55,171 nucleotides of DNA from Porticoccaceae bacterium (GCA_024959305.1 JANXGQ010000060.1:1-55171), one strand, 5' to 3'. Shown: positions 1 to 9,721, numbered from the stretch's first letter. Notes: generated by a model not told the origin, from the sequence alone. A program made the numbers and translations.

Positions 1-1893
1 ATCTCCATAGCTCTCACCAAAGCCTAAATCAGTGCGCAACTTAAGGCTCAGTGAACGGGTTAACCCGCGCAGGTACTGACCGCTGTAGGTAAGCTTATAA
101 TATTCGAGTCCAGAGCCGGGTAGCGTCAGATTGGCACCCAGTCGCTGCGCTGCTCCCCGAGTGGCAAATATACCGCGGTTAAGGGTGGATTTAGCCCAGT
201 TAAGATTAACACTGAAAACATCGAAATCATTGCCATTGTCTTTGACAAAATCGGCTATTTCGCCGGAGGCGTAAGAACCGGTTAGCAGGTCTAAATTTTC
301 ATAGCCGAAACCAAAGCCGATGCGTTCAATTTCAGAGATAGGATAGCCCCAATTAATATTGGCACCCTGTGTATTGGTTGAAAAACTGGCGACCCTCATC
401 TGACTATAATCGGTTTTGCGAGCATAGATACTGTAGCCCACATTTACACCATCCACAGTAAAATAGGGCTCGGCATAACTAAGATTAAGCGAACTTTGAT
501 AGGTGCTGCGATTAAGGCCCACTGTGACCTGCTTGCCAGTACCTAAGAAATTATTTTCACTGAGGTTAGCCCCCACAATAAGCCCATAGCCCTGCGAGTA
601 GCCAACACTGGCTCCCACGGAGCCAGAGGGCTGTTCTTCAACTGTGTAGATAACATCGATCTGGTCATCTGTGCCAGCCACTGGCACATTTTCTACATTG
701 ACCTCTTTGAAAAAACCCAGACGCTCAAGGCGCACTTTTGAAAAGTCTATCAACGCATTGTTGGCCGATCCAGCCTCCATCTGACGCATCTCGCGACGCA
801 ATACCTCATCGGAGGTTTTAGTATTGCCGCGAAATTCTATGCGCCGCACATAGGCTCGCATGCCGGGCATAATCACAAAGGTTACACTGGCCGTTTTATC
901 CTCTTCATTAATTTCTGGATAGCCTTTGACCTCTGCAAACGTATAGCCCTCATTGCCTAGGCGGTGCGCAATAAACTCGCTAGAACTGGTCATTAACGTC
1001 TGCGAGAATCTCATGCCCTCGCGCATTAAAATCATCGCTCTAATCTGAGCTTCAGGTATTTTCAACTCACCGGACAACTCAACATCACTTATTGTGTAGG
1101 TGTCGCCCTCATCTATATTAATAGTGATATAGACTGATTTTTTATCTGGGCTAATTGAGACCTGTGTGCTTTGAACTTCAAAGGCTAGGTATCCACGATC
1201 CAAGTACCAGGTCTCAAGTGCCTCTATATCAGCGGATAATTTTTCACGGGAATATTTGTTATCGCCGCTAGCCCAGGACCACCAGCCAGTCTCATTTTGC
1301 TCAAACCCCTGCACAAGATCCTGCTCTGGAAAACTGTGGTTGCCGATAATATTAATATGTCTAATCTTCGCCACATCCCCTTCGTCAATATCGATATTAA
1401 TCGCCACACGATTGCGCGGCAACTGCTCTACATGGGTCTCTACAGTGGCGCCATAACGTCCCTGAGAGACGTATTGTCGCTGTAACTCCTGCGCCATTCC
1501 CTCAAGGATCGCCTGTTGAAATATTTGCCCTTCGGCCAGTCCATTATCCCTGAGGGCACTCAACAACTGATCGCTCTCAATGGCCTTGTTGCCCTCAAGA
1601 CTAATTTCAGTGACCGCTGGCCTCTCGACCAGCCCGATAACCAGTACCGAATCCTCCCTTACCATAACCACATCGGCAAAATAACCGGTCCGGAAAAGGG
1701 ATCTGGTGGCATCCCGAATCGCCACATCATCAACAAAATCACCTACATTGACAGGTAGTGCCGTGAATACTGTACCTGCAGAGACGCGCTGCAATCCCTC
1801 AATACGTATATCTTCGACCTGAAAAAGAGATGCATGGACAACAGAGGCATAACTGGAAAGTACTAGGCAGAAGCCCAAAAGAAGTCGTTTCAT
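1..1893 (-). CDS. bamA: BamA, outer membrane protein assembly factor (C-terminus beyond the window)
   Basis: Core Omp85 subunit of the BAM complex, which folds beta-barrel proteins into the outer membrane. The frame is open from an ATG at 1893 to base 1, giving 631 residues; complete BamA is about 800, so roughly the last 150 residues of the barrel are missing. A signal peptide (MKRLLLGFCLVLSSYASVVH) precedes POTRA repeats over about residues 25-420 (for example FQVEDIRIEGLQRVS and IRHINIIGNHSFPEQDL). The barrel then begins, with GASVGYSQGYGLIVGANLSE and, at the edge, LRTDLGFGESYGD. It lies 39 bp downstream of rseP at the end of the rpsB-bamA run, its usual place. The family call is secure from sequence and position; only the 3' end is unseen. 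Confidence 0.96.
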   Translation of the reverse strand, partial: MKRLLLGFCLVLSSYASVVHASLFQVEDIRIEGLQRVSAGTVFTALPVNVGDFVDDVAIRDATRSLFRTGYFADVVMVREDSVLVIGLVERPAVTEISLEGNKAIESDQLLSALRDNGLAEGQIFQQAILEGMAQELQRQYVSQGRYGATVETHVEQLPRNRVAINIDIDEGDVAKIRHINIIGNHSFPEQDLVQGFEQNETGWWSWASGDNKYSREKLSADIEALETWYLDRGYLAFEVQSTQVSISPDKKSVYITINIDEGDTYTISDVELSGELKIPEAQIRAMILMREGMRFSQTLMTSSSEFIAHRLGNEGYTFAEVKGYPEINEEDKTASVTFVIMPGMRAYVRRIEFRGNTKTSDEVLRREMRQMEAGSANNALIDFSKVRLERLGFFKEVNVENVPVAGTDDQIDVIYTVEEQPSGSVGASVGYSQGYGLIVGANLSENNFLGTGKQVTVGLNRSTYQSSLNLSYAEPYFTVDGVNVGYSIYARKTDYSQMRVASFSTNTQGANINWGYPISEIERIGFGFGYENLDLLTGSYASGEIADFVKDNGNDFDVFSVNLNWAKSTLNRGIFATRGAAQRLGANLTLPGSGLEYYKLTYSGQYLRGLTRSLSLKLRTDLGFGESYGD

Positions 1894-1932
1894 GTAAAAT
1901 ATTCAACCCATTTATAATTCTGTTTCGCTGCT

Positions 1933-3309
1933 TTAAAACGACCTTGTTAAGTCATTAAAAGTCGCAAACACCATTAATCCGACCAACATTGCAAAGCCGA
2001 TCTTATAGCCGAGCATCTGTACCTGATCAGAGACCGGAGAGCCCTTAACCAACTCGATCAAACAATACAGCAGATGACCGCCGTCCAGCACCGGAATCGG
2101 CAGGAGATTCATAACTCCGAGCATTATACTTAGAATTGCGATAAAGCGAATAAAATTGTCCGTGCCCGCTCGCGCTGTATCTCCCGCCATCTTGGCGATG
2201 GTAATGGGGCCACTTAAATTTTTTGGCGAGAGATCTCCCACCACTAATTTGCCGAGCGACGATAAGATAAAACCGGTGGTATCTACAGTTTCTCGCAGGC
2301 TTCGGGTAAAAGCACTGCCAAGCCCGTATTCTATTGTGCGTATTAGCGCCTCGGGATAGCGACCCTTAGAGGCCAGTTGAACGCCCAATTGACCCACTGT
2401 TCGACCATCGCGCTGTACCGCCTTGGGCATGACTTGCAGAGTCAAAAATTCATCGGCTGCGCCCTCTTTATGAGGTCGCTTCAGCTCAATAGTTAACCGC
2501 GTATTTAGACTGCTTGATACCCGACCTATAAACATGTCCACATTGGTAATCTGCTGTCCATTGACGGACAGCAAAACATCGCCTTCACGCAGTCCCGCCG
2601 CAAAACCTGCTCCGGTTTCAGAAACTGCCGCCAAAATAAGCGCTTCAAGTTCAAATGGCGGGCTAATACCCAGCTCTCGCAACGGCGCAGGGTTTTCCAT
2701 ATCTCTCAACCAAGAGCTTACGGGAACCACAACCTGATAAGGCAACTCGGCATCGGGATCACTAAGGGTGAACAACATCTCCCCAGTGCTACCAATATAA
2801 TCAAATAGCTGCCTATTTACCGAACCCCAGGTGCTAGTCTCGACACCATTGACTGCCACAATCTCCATGCCCGACTCAAAACCGGCGCGACTGGCTAACG
2901 ACTCGTCCACAACATCGCCAATCACTGGAATCAGTCCGCGCTCGCCCGACAAAAATACCAACCAGAAGGCTAGAATAGCCAGCAGAAAGTTGGCGATGGG
3001 CCCCGCACTAATAATGGCTATACGCTGCCAAATAGTTTTTTGGCTAAAAGCATAGGGTAGATCTTCTGTATTGACCTCGGCCTCTCGCTCATCGAGCATT
3101 TTCACATAGCCGCCGAGAGGCAATGCAGCCAATACAAACTCGGTATTCTTTTTGTCGCGCCAACGCCATAGGGGTTTGCCAAACCCTATGGAGAATCGCT
3201 CAACGCGAACTGCACAGCGTCTGGCCACCCAAAAATGACCAAACTCATGAAAAGTCACTAGGACTCCCAAGGCAATAAATGTAAAAAATAGTGTTTGTAA
3301 AAGCGCCAT
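1933..3309 (-). CDS. rseP: RseP, site-2 intramembrane zinc metalloprotease
   Basis: Inner-membrane protease that performs the second cut of anti-sigma factor RseA, releasing sigma-E when outer-membrane assembly fails, and that clears signal peptides. The 458-residue length is normal. The zinc-binding HEFGH motif is at residues 21-25 inside the first membrane segment, two PDZ domains follow (about 115-310), and the third zinc ligand lies in MNLLPIPVLDGGHL near residue 400. A last hydrophobic helix closes the protein. It starts 3 bp after the dxr stop and precedes bamA, so the sensor of outer-membrane stress is co-transcribed with the main assembly factor. Confidence 0.97.
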   Translation of the reverse strand: MALLQTLFFTFIALGVLVTFHEFGHFWVARRCAVRVERFSIGFGKPLWRWRDKKNTEFVLAALPLGGYVKMLDEREAEVNTEDLPYAFSQKTIWQRIAIISAGPIANFLLAILAFWLVFLSGERGLIPVIGDVVDESLASRAGFESGMEIVAVNGVETSTWGSVNRQLFDYIGSTGEMLFTLSDPDAELPYQVVVPVSSWLRDMENPAPLRELGISPPFELEALILAAVSETGAGFAAGLREGDVLLSVNGQQITNVDMFIGRVSSSLNTRLTIELKRPHKEGAADEFLTLQVMPKAVQRDGRTVGQLGVQLASKGRYPEALIRTIEYGLGSAFTRSLRETVDTTGFILSSLGKLVVGDLSPKNLSGPITIAKMAGDTARAGTDNFIRFIAILSIMLGVMNLLPIPVLDGGHLLYCLIELVKGSPVSDQVQMLGYKIGFAMLVGLMVFATFNDLTRSF

Positions 3310-3312
3310 AAA

Positions 3313-4491
3313 CTATATCTCTAACTGCTTGATTAAAGCGACACTAATAGCTCTCGCCCTAGCATCGGAATCTTGGACAGCCTCAAGTGATCCCGGCTCC
3401 CTGAAATCAAAGCCCGACAAGGTATTTTCAACAACCTGTGCAATCTCTGTAAAGCCTATTCTGCGATTCAAAAACGCCTCCACTGCAATTTCATTGGCTG
3501 CATTGAGCACCGCAGGGGCATCACCACCGGCTACAGCGGCATCAAACGCCAATCGCAGGCAGGGGAAGCGAACCCTATCAGGCTTTTCAAAACTAAGTTG
3601 AGCGATGTCAGCTAAATCCAGATCCGCGACACTGGAAGTGATTCGCTCAGGCCAGGCCAAACCATGGGCGATTGGCGTTCGCATATCTGGGTTACCCAGT
3701 TGCGCTAGGACTGAACCATCCACATACTGCACCAGAGAATGAACCACGCTTTGAGGATGTACCAGTATTTCAACTTGATCTGGAGAGGTCTTAAACAACC
3801 AGTTCGCCTCTATCAGCTCCAGCCCTTTATTCATCATTGAAGCAGAGTCTACGGATATTTTATTACCCATACTCCAATTCGGGTGTGCGCAGGCCTGCTC
3901 TGGCGTTGCCGACTTCATCTGCTCCATAGTCCAGGTTCTAAATGGCCCGCCAGAGGCCGATAGGATCAGTTTTTTAACGGCGGATTGATCGCCATCCAGA
4001 TAGCTCGCAGGTAAACATTGAAAAATAGCATTGTGTTCACTGTCGATCGGCAACAGTGTTGAGTTGGAGTTGTTGACCGCCTGCATAAAAATAGCCCCAG
4101 CCATAACCAGCGACTCTTTATTGGCCAGAAGTATTTTCTTACCCGCCTGAACAGCCGCTAGGGTTGGAATCAGCCCCGCCGCACCGACAATTGCCGCCAT
4201 GACTATATCCACCTGCGCACTGCGCGCCACCTCGCAGAGCGCTTCGACACCGTGCAGAACCTCAGTGGTGCCATTTTGATCGGCAATAAAGCCGCGCAGT
4301 TGATGTGCAGAATCTGCATCATTGACCACCGCATACTGGGCACCATGTTGCAGACACTGGCGCGCCAACTTTTCCAGCTGCCGATTGCCAGTAAGCGCAA
4401 ATACCGAATATTGATTGCGATGTTGAGCAACTACGTCGAGAGTGCTCTCGCCAATGGATCCAGTTGATCCCAATACAGTGATAGACTGCAT
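3313..4491 (-). CDS. dxr: 1-deoxy-D-xylulose 5-phosphate reductoisomerase
   Basis: Cytoplasmic NADPH- and metal-dependent enzyme converting DXP to 2-C-methyl-D-erythritol 4-phosphate, the committed step of the MEP isoprenoid pathway. The 392-residue protein opens with the dinucleotide-binding motif [17 protein letters not shown]. It carries the substrate and metal region [14 protein letters not shown] (about 150-163), the SASGGPFR loop, and [20 protein letters not shown]. It sits between cdsA (3 bp gap) and rseP (3 bp gap). Having it beside uppS puts two steps of undecaprenyl carrier supply in one transcript. Confidence 0.97.
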   Translation of the reverse strand: MQSITVLGSTGSIGESTLDVVAQHRNQYSVFALTGNRQLEKLARQCLQHGAQYAVVNDADSAHQLRGFIADQNGTTEVLHGVEALCEVARSAQVDIVMAAIVGAAGLIPTLAAVQAGKKILLANKESLVMAGAIFMQAVNNSNSTLLPIDSEHNAIFQCLPASYLDGDQSAVKKLILSASGGPFRTWTMEQMKSATPEQACAHPNWSMGNKISVDSASMMNKGLELIEANWLFKTSPDQVEILVHPQSVVHSLVQYVDGSVLAQLGNPDMRTPIAHGLAWPERITSSVADLDLADIAQLSFEKPDRVRFPCLRLAFDAAVAGGDAPAVLNAANEIAVEAFLNRRIGFTEIAQVVENTLSGFDFREPGSLEAVQDSDARARAISVALIKQLEI

Positions 4492-4494
4492 AAA

Positions 4495-5322
4495 TTAAAA
4501 AGGATTGGTCTGCGTTAGCATAACAAAAAACATTGGCAGCGCAGCCATAATGCCATCTAGTCTATCGAGGACGCCACCATGACCGGGGAGCAGTGAACTG
4601 CTATCCTTTAATCCTCTGTGGCGCTTCAACATACTTTCAAAAAGGTCGCCAACCACAGAACACAGCGCCACCGGGAAAACCAATATCGCCAAATCCACTA
4701 CATCTACAGTTGGCAGCAAGGCTTTAATCATTGCGATCAACGCCAACTGCAGTACTAAAGCTCCCAAAAATCCTTCCCAGGTCTTCCCCGGACTGATAGT
4801 AGGTGCGAGCTTGCGACGCCCGAATAAATTTCCCGCTATATAACCACCTACATCTGCCAGCACAACAATCCCAAGAGCTAGCAGAAGCAGCCATCGTCCA
4901 CTCTCGTGACGAACGATCGCCACTAACGCAATCCATGTCGCCACCAACAATATTAATCCTAAAATGCTCAGCACCGGTCGCGGAGCCCAGAGTATAGAAC
5001 TTGAGGGGTATCCCTGTATCCAGAGAAAAATAACCGCCCATAGCGCCACCACAGCAGCACTGATCTGATAACTCAACTGTTGGTCAAAGGTACCATAGAC
5101 ACCGAGGATTTGACTGGCTCCAGCCAGTAACAAAAAAAGCACTAGTAGATAGCCGGCCCTGCCCGAATTGCTAGTAATATTAGCCAAACTGGTCCACTCC
5201 CAACCAGCCAGCACCACTACGAGAATAATTAGACTTGAAAACACCGCTGGCGACACTACCACCAGCAGGGAAACAAATAATACAGCGAGAATCACAGCGG
5301 TAATAAAACGTTGTTTAAGCAT
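4495..5322 (-). CDS. cdsA: CdsA, phosphatidate cytidylyltransferase
   Basis: Integral inner-membrane enzyme making CDP-diacylglycerol from phosphatidic acid and CTP, the branch point for phospholipid head groups. I place the start at the ATG of MLKQRFITAVILAVL, giving 275 residues; a longer reading adds 22 unlikely residues inside uppS. Several hydrophobic helices are followed by the family signature near the C-terminus, with KRHRGLKDSSSLLPGHGG and then DRLDG. The start overlaps the uppS stop by 8 bp, which suggests translational coupling. Confidence 0.95.
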   Translation of the reverse strand: MLKQRFITAVILAVLFVSLLVVVSPAVFSSLIILVVVLAGWEWTSLANITSNSGRAGYLLVLFLLLAGASQILGVYGTFDQQLSYQISAAVVALWAVIFLWIQGYPSSSILWAPRPVLSILGLILLVATWIALVAIVRHESGRWLLLLALGIVVLADVGGYIAGNLFGRRKLAPTISPGKTWEGFLGALVLQLALIAMIKALLPTVDVVDLAILVFPVALCSVVGDLFESMLKRHRGLKDSSSLLPGHGGVLDRLDGIMAALPMFFVMLTQTNPF

Positions 5323-6097
5323 CAGTACCCTCGCTCGAGGTTTGGCCCGCACTGTGATCCAGTTCCGATGCTGTGGACCTGGCTCCAAATCGCCGCTGCC
5401 GCTGGCAATAGTCTGTTATGGCGTGCTCCAAAGCGTTATTATCGAAGTCAGGCCAGTAGCAATCTGTAAAATAAAACTCTGTGTAAGCCATCTGCCAAAG
5501 CATAAAGTTACTAATCCGTTGTTCACCTGCAGTGCGAATACATAAATCAGGCGCTGAAATTCCATCTTGATAGAGACAGCGGTCAAAACTGTTTTCGGTG
5601 ATATCTGAGGGGCGCAGGGTTCCCGCTTTAACCTCCGCCGCCAACTGCTGAGCAACTTGCACTATATCCCAACGACCACCGTAGTCAACATAGAGAATCA
5701 GATTTAACGCCCCTGCTTTAGTTAGGGTTTCTGCATCGGTAATAAGACGGTTTAAACGATCACTAAACTGCTTGCGATTGCCCACCACCTTGAGTCTGAT
5801 GTTGTCGTCGCGCAATGTCTTAGCTTCTTTTTTTAAATAAGTGGAGAAAAGTGACATCAATCCGCGCACTTCCATTGCTGGGCGACGCCAATTCTCACTG
5901 CTAAACGCGAACAGACTAACCGTATCTACGCCGTGATCTCGTGCCGCTGGCAATATTTCTCTAATACGCTCAACACCCGCCCTGTGACCAGCTATGCCGG
6001 AAAGGCCGCGCTGTTTAGCCCAGCGATTATTGCCATCCATAATAATCGCTATGTGCTTTAACGGGTGCACTAAGTTATTAGGGGTCGTCTTTACCAT
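5315..6097 (-). CDS. uppS: Undecaprenyl diphosphate synthase
   Basis: Cis-prenyltransferase that adds eight isopentenyl units to farnesyl diphosphate to make the C55 carrier lipid precursor for peptidoglycan and O-antigen. In the 260-residue protein the substrate motif HIAIIMDGNNRWAKQR places the catalytic Asp at residue 21. SLFAFSSENWRRP and the C-terminal RTAGEQRISNF...YTEFYFTDCYWPDF are also present. RTAGE has Ala where RTGGE is common, a conservative change. The 3' end overlaps cdsA by 8 bp and frr lies 17 bp upstream. The last roughly 20 residues, past the conserved core, are variable in the family. Confidence 0.96.
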   Translation of the reverse strand: MVKTTPNNLVHPLKHIAIIMDGNNRWAKQRGLSGIAGHRAGVERIREILPAARDHGVDTVSLFAFSSENWRRPAMEVRGLMSLFSTYLKKEAKTLRDDNIRLKVVGNRKQFSDRLNRLITDAETLTKAGALNLILYVDYGGRWDIVQVAQQLAAEVKAGTLRPSDITENSFDRCLYQDGISAPDLCIRTAGEQRISNFMLWQMAYTEFYFTDCYWPDFDNNALEHAITDYCQRQRRFGARSTASELDHSAGQTSSEGTDA

Positions 6098-6114
6098 TTT
6101 TTAACAGAAGATTC

Positions 6115-6669
6115 TCAGATCTCCATCAAATCCTTTTCTTTAGTGAGCAGGGCCTCTTCAACTTTGCCGATAAAGCGGTCGGTTATCTTCTGAATATCGT
6201 CCTGAGCCCTACGCTCTTCATCTTCACTAATTTCTTTTTCTTTCAGCAAGCCCTTGATATCCGAAAGCACGTCGCGTCGAATATTACGAATTGAGATTCT
6301 AGATCCCTCGGCCTCTTGCCTAGCCTGTTTTCCGTAATTGCGCCGCGTCTCCTCGGTTAGGGGCGGCAGCGGTAACCGTATAACCGCACCGGCAGTGCTG
6401 GGGTTGAGCCCAAGCTCTGATTTAAGAATGGCCTTTTCAATCTCTGGAACCAGTGCTTTTTCCCAAGGTGTTACGGACAGGGTTCGCGAATCCTCAATCG
6501 AGATAGAGGCCGCTTGGCTCAGCGGGGTGACAACACCATAGTAATCAACTGAAATCCCGTTTAGCAAACTGGGATGAGCTCGCCCGGTGCGAATCTTATT
6601 AAAGGCCACGGCCAAGGCCTCGAGAGCCTTGGTCATACGTTGTTCTGCGTCTTGCTTAAATTCTTCCAT
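6115..6669 (-). CDS. frr: Ribosome recycling factor
   Basis: Splits post-termination ribosomes together with EF-G. The protein has 184 residues (185 is usual) and the normal three-helix bundle plus beta domain. Recognisable stretches are [23 protein letters not shown], in which the [10 protein letters not shown] core is the family hallmark, and [19 protein letters not shown]. An in-frame GTG lies directly before the ATG at 6669; I prefer the ATG, which has an AGGGAT ribosome-binding site about 8 nt upstream. It is the fourth gene of rpsB-tsf-pyrH-frr. Confidence 0.97.
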   Translation of the reverse strand: MEEFKQDAEQRMTKALEALAVAFNKIRTGRAHPSLLNGISVDYYGVVTPLSQAASISIEDSRTLSVTPWEKALVPEIEKAILKSELGLNPSTAGAVIRLPLPPLTEETRRNYGKQARQEAEGSRISIRNIRRDVLSDIKGLLKEKEISEDEERRAQDDIQKITDRFIGKVEEALLTKEKDLMEI

Positions 6670-6683
6670 CACTAAAAATCCCT

Positions 6684-7418
6684 CTATTCCTCTTCTATTA
6701 TTAGGGTGCCTTCATCACCACCGACAACAAGATTGAGCAAGGCTCCAGGTTTAGACATACGAAATACTCTGAGCGGCATATTGTGTTCGCGACACAGACA
6801 AATAGCCGTCAAATCCATCACTCCAAGCTTTTTATCCAGCACCTCATCATAAGTTAACTGTGAGTAAAATTCAGCATTGGGTTCTAACAGAGGGTCCGCG
6901 GAGTAAACTCCGTCCACCCTAGTAGCCTTCAGCACCACATTCGCATCAATCTCAATACCGCGCAAACAGGCGGCTGAATCTGTCGTAAAAAAGGGATTTC
7001 CTGTACCAGCTGCGAATATCACTACGTCGCCATCTTTTAAATAGCGAATTGCCCGCCGCCGGTCATAGTGCTCAACCACACCACTCATCGGAATCGATGA
7101 CATCACATGGGAGGATATATTGGTGCGCTCCAGCGCATCTCGCATCGCCAGCGCATTCATCACAGTGGCCAACATACCCATATGATCGCCGGTCACACGA
7201 TCCATACCGGCTGCGTTTAGGGCGGCTCCTCTAAACAAATTTCCACCGCCAATCACCAACCCCACTTGAACACCAATACCAACTAGCTGGCCAATTTCAA
7301 GTGCCATTCGGTCGAGAACTTTAGGATCTATCCCAAAGCCCTCATCGCCCATCAACTCCTCACCACTGAGTTTAAGAAGAATACGCTTGTACTGTTTCTC
7401 TTTAACCGTTGACGCCAT
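6684..7418 (-). CDS. pyrH: UMP kinase
   Basis: Hexameric amino-acid-kinase-fold enzyme phosphorylating UMP to UDP, normally GTP-activated and UTP-inhibited. The 244-residue protein begins with the ATP loop [20 protein letters not shown]. It has [30 protein letters not shown] and the acceptor-side [16 protein letters not shown]. The distance to frr is 14 bp. The upstream gap to tsf is 299 bp and full of inverted repeats (see those entries), so pyrH may have its own promoter or be processed away from rpsB-tsf. Confidence 0.97.
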   Translation of the reverse strand: MASTVKEKQYKRILLKLSGEELMGDEGFGIDPKVLDRMALEIGQLVGIGVQVGLVIGGGNLFRGAALNAAGMDRVTGDHMGMLATVMNALAMRDALERTNISSHVMSSIPMSGVVEHYDRRRAIRYLKDGDVVIFAAGTGNPFFTTDSAACLRGIEIDANVVLKATRVDGVYSADPLLEPNAEFYSQLTYDEVLDKKLGVMDLTAICLCREHNMPLRVFRMSKPGALLNLVVGGDEGTLIIEEE

Positions 7419-7444
7419 GCTTATACCTCTTAACCAGTCGATTC

Positions 7445-7469
7445 TGAAAAAGTCGTCCTGACTTTTTCA
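7445..7469. repeat. 10-bp perfect hairpin 27 bp upstream of pyrH
   Basis: Arms TGAAAAAGTC and GACTTTTTCA with a 5-nt loop (GTCCT). On the transcribed minus strand it sits just before pyrH and there is no U-run, so it is not a standard terminator. It could form in the pyrH leader mRNA. The arms are read directly; the function is unknown. Confidence 0.6.
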
Positions 7470-7530
7470 ATGAGTCGCTGCACCATTCTCTAACGCAAAT
7501 ACGCGGATTTGCTGGTTCATGGCGCGCTCG

Positions 7531-7552
7531 CTTGGGTCTAAAATGACCCAAG
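7531..7552. repeat. 8-bp perfect inverted repeat in the tsf-pyrH spacer
   Basis: CTTGGGTC and GACCCAAG separated by TAAAAT. It is the second of three stem-forming elements in the 299-bp tsf-pyrH spacer. It could be an operator-like palindrome or an RNA stem; the sequence does not say which. Confidence 0.5.
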
Positions 7553-7576
7553 GGGGTGCATCCATGCGCCCCGCGT

Positions 7577-7652
7577 CGACCAGAAAAATGCGCTTATGGG
7601 ACTGTTGCACAATACTGTAGCAACAATCCCCTTGCTCTCATCCTTTTGGTCG
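7577..7652. repeat. 76-bp imperfect palindrome in the tsf-pyrH spacer
   Basis: The outer arms are CGACCA (7577-7582) and TGGTCG (7647-7652), with further partial pairing inwards. The inner stem is GGGA-c-TGTTGC (from 7598) against GCAACA-a-TCCC (7620-7630) around the loop ACAATACTGTA. The whole unit could fold into one long hairpin in either strand. The size and shape recall small palindromic dispersed elements (MITE- or REP-like), but only one copy is visible here. Confidence 0.5.
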
Positions 7653-7717
7653 AAATTTTCCTGTCATTGAGCCTTCTTATGCTTTTATCTTATCATTTAG
7701 GCATTTTTCAGGCTCGA

Positions 7718-8581
7718 CTAACTAGTGGCACCCTGCACTTGAGCCGCGACTTCAGCGGCAAAATCAACCTCTTCAACCTCGATGCCCTCGCCCACTTCGT
7801 AGCGCACAAATGATACTACTTCAGCACCTGCGGCTTTTACGAGCTTTCCAACTGTGATATCGGGATCCTTGACAAAGGGCTGGTCAACTAGACTACTTTC
7901 TTTTAAAAATTTAGCCACACGCCCAACAATCATTTTTTCAATAATTTCTTCAGGTTTACCACTCTCTCGAGCCTGCGCTGCGAAGATTTCTTTCTCTGCA
8001 GCCACAATATCTGCTGGCATTTCATCCGAGTTTACCACTGCTGGGTTAACCGCAGCCACGTGCATCGCAACATCTTTTGCAAGCTCTTCGCTACCTCCAC
8101 TCAACCCCACCAATACGGCAATGCGACTATTGCTGTGCACATAGCCGCCAACCACTGGCGCCTCAACACTGCCAGCGCGGCGCGGCGCGATATTTTCGCC
8201 AATTTTCTGTACTAGCGCCTGTCTGTGAGACTCTAAATCACCGGCCATCAGCTTGGCGATATCAGTTTCGCGAGAGGCGTAGGCCGCCTCTAAAACCGAA
8301 CCGACAAATGTCTGAAAATTCTCATCTCTGGCCACAAAGTCAGTCTCACTGTTGACTTCCAATACCAGTCCATAACCAGCCTCTGATTTGACGGCAACTA
8401 TACCATCAGCTGCCGTTCTACCGGCTTTTTTTGCGGCCTTCATACCGCTGGACTTGCGTAAGTCTTCTATGGCTTTATCAATATCCGCACCTGACTCTGC
8501 CAGTGCTTTTTTGCACTCCATCATGCCCAAACCAGTCCGATCTCGCAGCTCTTTAACCAACGATGCTGTAACCTGTGACAT
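7718..8581 (-). CDS. tsf: Elongation factor Ts
   Basis: Guanine-nucleotide exchange factor for EF-Tu. The 287-residue protein starts with the UBA-like domain [20 protein letters not shown] (about 8-27). It contains the EF-Tu-contacting signature [15 protein letters not shown] near residues 75-89 and ends in the coiled and dimerisation part ([17 protein letters not shown]). It lies 88 bp downstream of rpsB, and that gap holds a strong hairpin, so the S2 to EF-Ts ratio is probably set by partial termination. Confidence 0.97.
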   Translation of the reverse strand: MSQVTASLVKELRDRTGLGMMECKKALAESGADIDKAIEDLRKSSGMKAAKKAGRTAADGIVAVKSEAGYGLVLEVNSETDFVARDENFQTFVGSVLEAAYASRETDIAKLMAGDLESHRQALVQKIGENIAPRRAGSVEAPVVGGYVHSNSRIAVLVGLSGGSEELAKDVAMHVAAVNPAVVNSDEMPADIVAAEKEIFAAQARESGKPEEIIEKMIVGRVAKFLKESSLVDQPFVKDPDITVGKLVKAAGAEVVSFVRYEVGEGIEVEEVDFAAEVAAQVQGATS

Positions 8582-8608
8582 TGTATTCCTCTCTAAATAA
8601 TCAATTAG

Positions 8609-8632
8609 AAAAAAGGGGGCGATGGCCCCCTT
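8609..8632 (-). terminator. Terminator or attenuator between rpsB and tsf
   Basis: Read on the minus strand, an 8-bp perfect stem AAGGGGGC-catc-GCCCCCTT (8613-8632) is followed by TTTT and an AT-rich stretch. It lies inside the operon between the rpsB stop and the tsf start, so it more likely acts as a partial terminator than a full stop. A hairpin at this position is also known in E. coli. Confidence 0.75.
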
Positions 8633-8669
8633 AATTTTGTTACCTTAATCGGCCTCAGCGGCAGTCCGA

Positions 8670-9548
8670 TTATTTGGCAGCAGTTTCCTCAGGGGCCGCC
8701 TTAGAGGGAGCCTCTTCGGCAACTGGTGTATCTTTTGCGTCTTTCGCAACTTCTGCATCTTCGGCAACTGGCGCCTCTTTTGCGTCTTTCGCAACTGGCG
8801 CATCTTTTGCGGCCGCTGCATCTTCCGCAACTTCAACAAATTCGTCTTTACTGGTTACCGCCGCAGACTGAGCCTTTCCTTCCAGGACTGCATCCGCTAC
8901 AGAGGCTGCATACAGCTTGATAGCACGGATTGAATCATCATTTCCAGGAATAACGTAGTCAACACCATCTGGGTCGCTGTTGGTATCTACAATACCTACC
9001 ACTCGGATCCCCAGTTTATTGGCCTCATTGATAGCGATGCGCTCGTGGTCAACATCCACTACAAAAAGTATATCGGGCAGGCCGTTCATATCTTTGATAC
9101 CACCGATAGAATTCTCAAGCTTGTCTTTCATGCGCGTGCGCATTAGGACTTCTTTCTTGGTAAGTTTCTCGAAGGTGCCATCTTTCTGCTGGGCCTCAAT
9201 CTCTCTATAACGTCGAATAGAAGCACGAATGGTCTTGTAATTGGTCAGCATCCCACCCAGCCAACGATGACTGACGAATGGCATACCGCAGCGTTCTGCT
9301 TGCTCTTTGATAATCTTGTTGGCCGCACGCTTGGTGCCGACAAAAAGAACTTGATTGCCTTTGGCAGACTCGACGCGGAGAGCTTCCAACGCCTCATTAA
9401 AAGCTGGCACAGTGTTTTCAAGGTTAATCACATGAACTTTATTTCGCGAGCCGAAGATATACTGGCTCATTTTAGGATTCCAAAAACGGGTTTGGTGACC
9501 GAAATGGACACCGGCTTGCAACATATCTCGCATGCTGACTCTAGACAT
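8670..9548 (-). CDS. rpsB: 30S ribosomal protein S2 with a long low-complexity tail
   Basis: Small-subunit protein at the head-platform junction that helps recruit S1. I start at the ATG of [20 protein letters not shown] with the AGAGG site upstream, giving 292 residues. The S2 core ([58 protein letters not shown]) ends near residue 235. After it come about 55 residues made almost only of Ala, Lys, Asp, Glu, Pro and Val in repeated VAKDA/VAEDA units, where E. coli S2 stops at 241. The tail is in frame and ends at a proper stop, so it is not an artefact of start choice. It should be disordered. First gene of the operon. Confidence 0.96.
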   Translation of the reverse strand: MSRVSMRDMLQAGVHFGHQTRFWNPKMSQYIFGSRNKVHVINLENTVPAFNEALEALRVESAKGNQVLFVGTKRAANKIIKEQAERCGMPFVSHRWLGGMLTNYKTIRASIRRYREIEAQQKDGTFEKLTKKEVLMRTRMKDKLENSIGGIKDMNGLPDILFVVDVDHERIAINEANKLGIRVVGIVDTNSDPDGVDYVIPGNDDSIRAIKLYAASVADAVLEGKAQSAAVTSKDEFVEVAEDAAAAKDAPVAKDAKEAPVAEDAEVAKDAKDTPVAEEAPSKAAPEETAAK

Positions 9549-9692
9549 AATTTTTCCTCTTGGGGTTAGGCCTCCACATATCCCAATGATCAACCCTTAT
9601 TCGGGCACCCAGACCATCGTGTCGATACGTGTGTGTCGTTAAGTTGTACTTAGTTAAGTTTTAATCGCTGCGGTACCTCCACAACGGCGCGC
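9549..9692 (-). promoter_or_regulatory. rpsB 5' leader, possible S2 autoregulatory site
   Basis: About 145 nt of untranslated RNA would precede rpsB if the promoter at 9693-9721 is used. Close to the start codon, a stem GGGTT/AACCC (9592-9596 with 9563-9567) encloses a 24-nt loop, placing structure directly next to the ribosome-binding site. Many proteobacteria regulate rpsB-tsf by S2 binding such a leader. The match here is by position and one visible stem only; I could not test it against a covariance model. Confidence 0.4.
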
Positions 9693-9721
9693 TTTATACC
9701 ATAACCACTCACTCATATAAA
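9693..9721 (-). promoter_or_regulatory. Candidate rpsB promoter
   Basis: On the minus strand a TATAAA -10 box (9693-9698) is followed by GCGCGCC. A G+C-rich discriminator of this kind is typical of stringently controlled ribosomal promoters. The -35 at 17 bp (TTTATA, 9716-9721) is weak. The box is credible mainly because of its position and discriminator. Confidence 0.4.
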
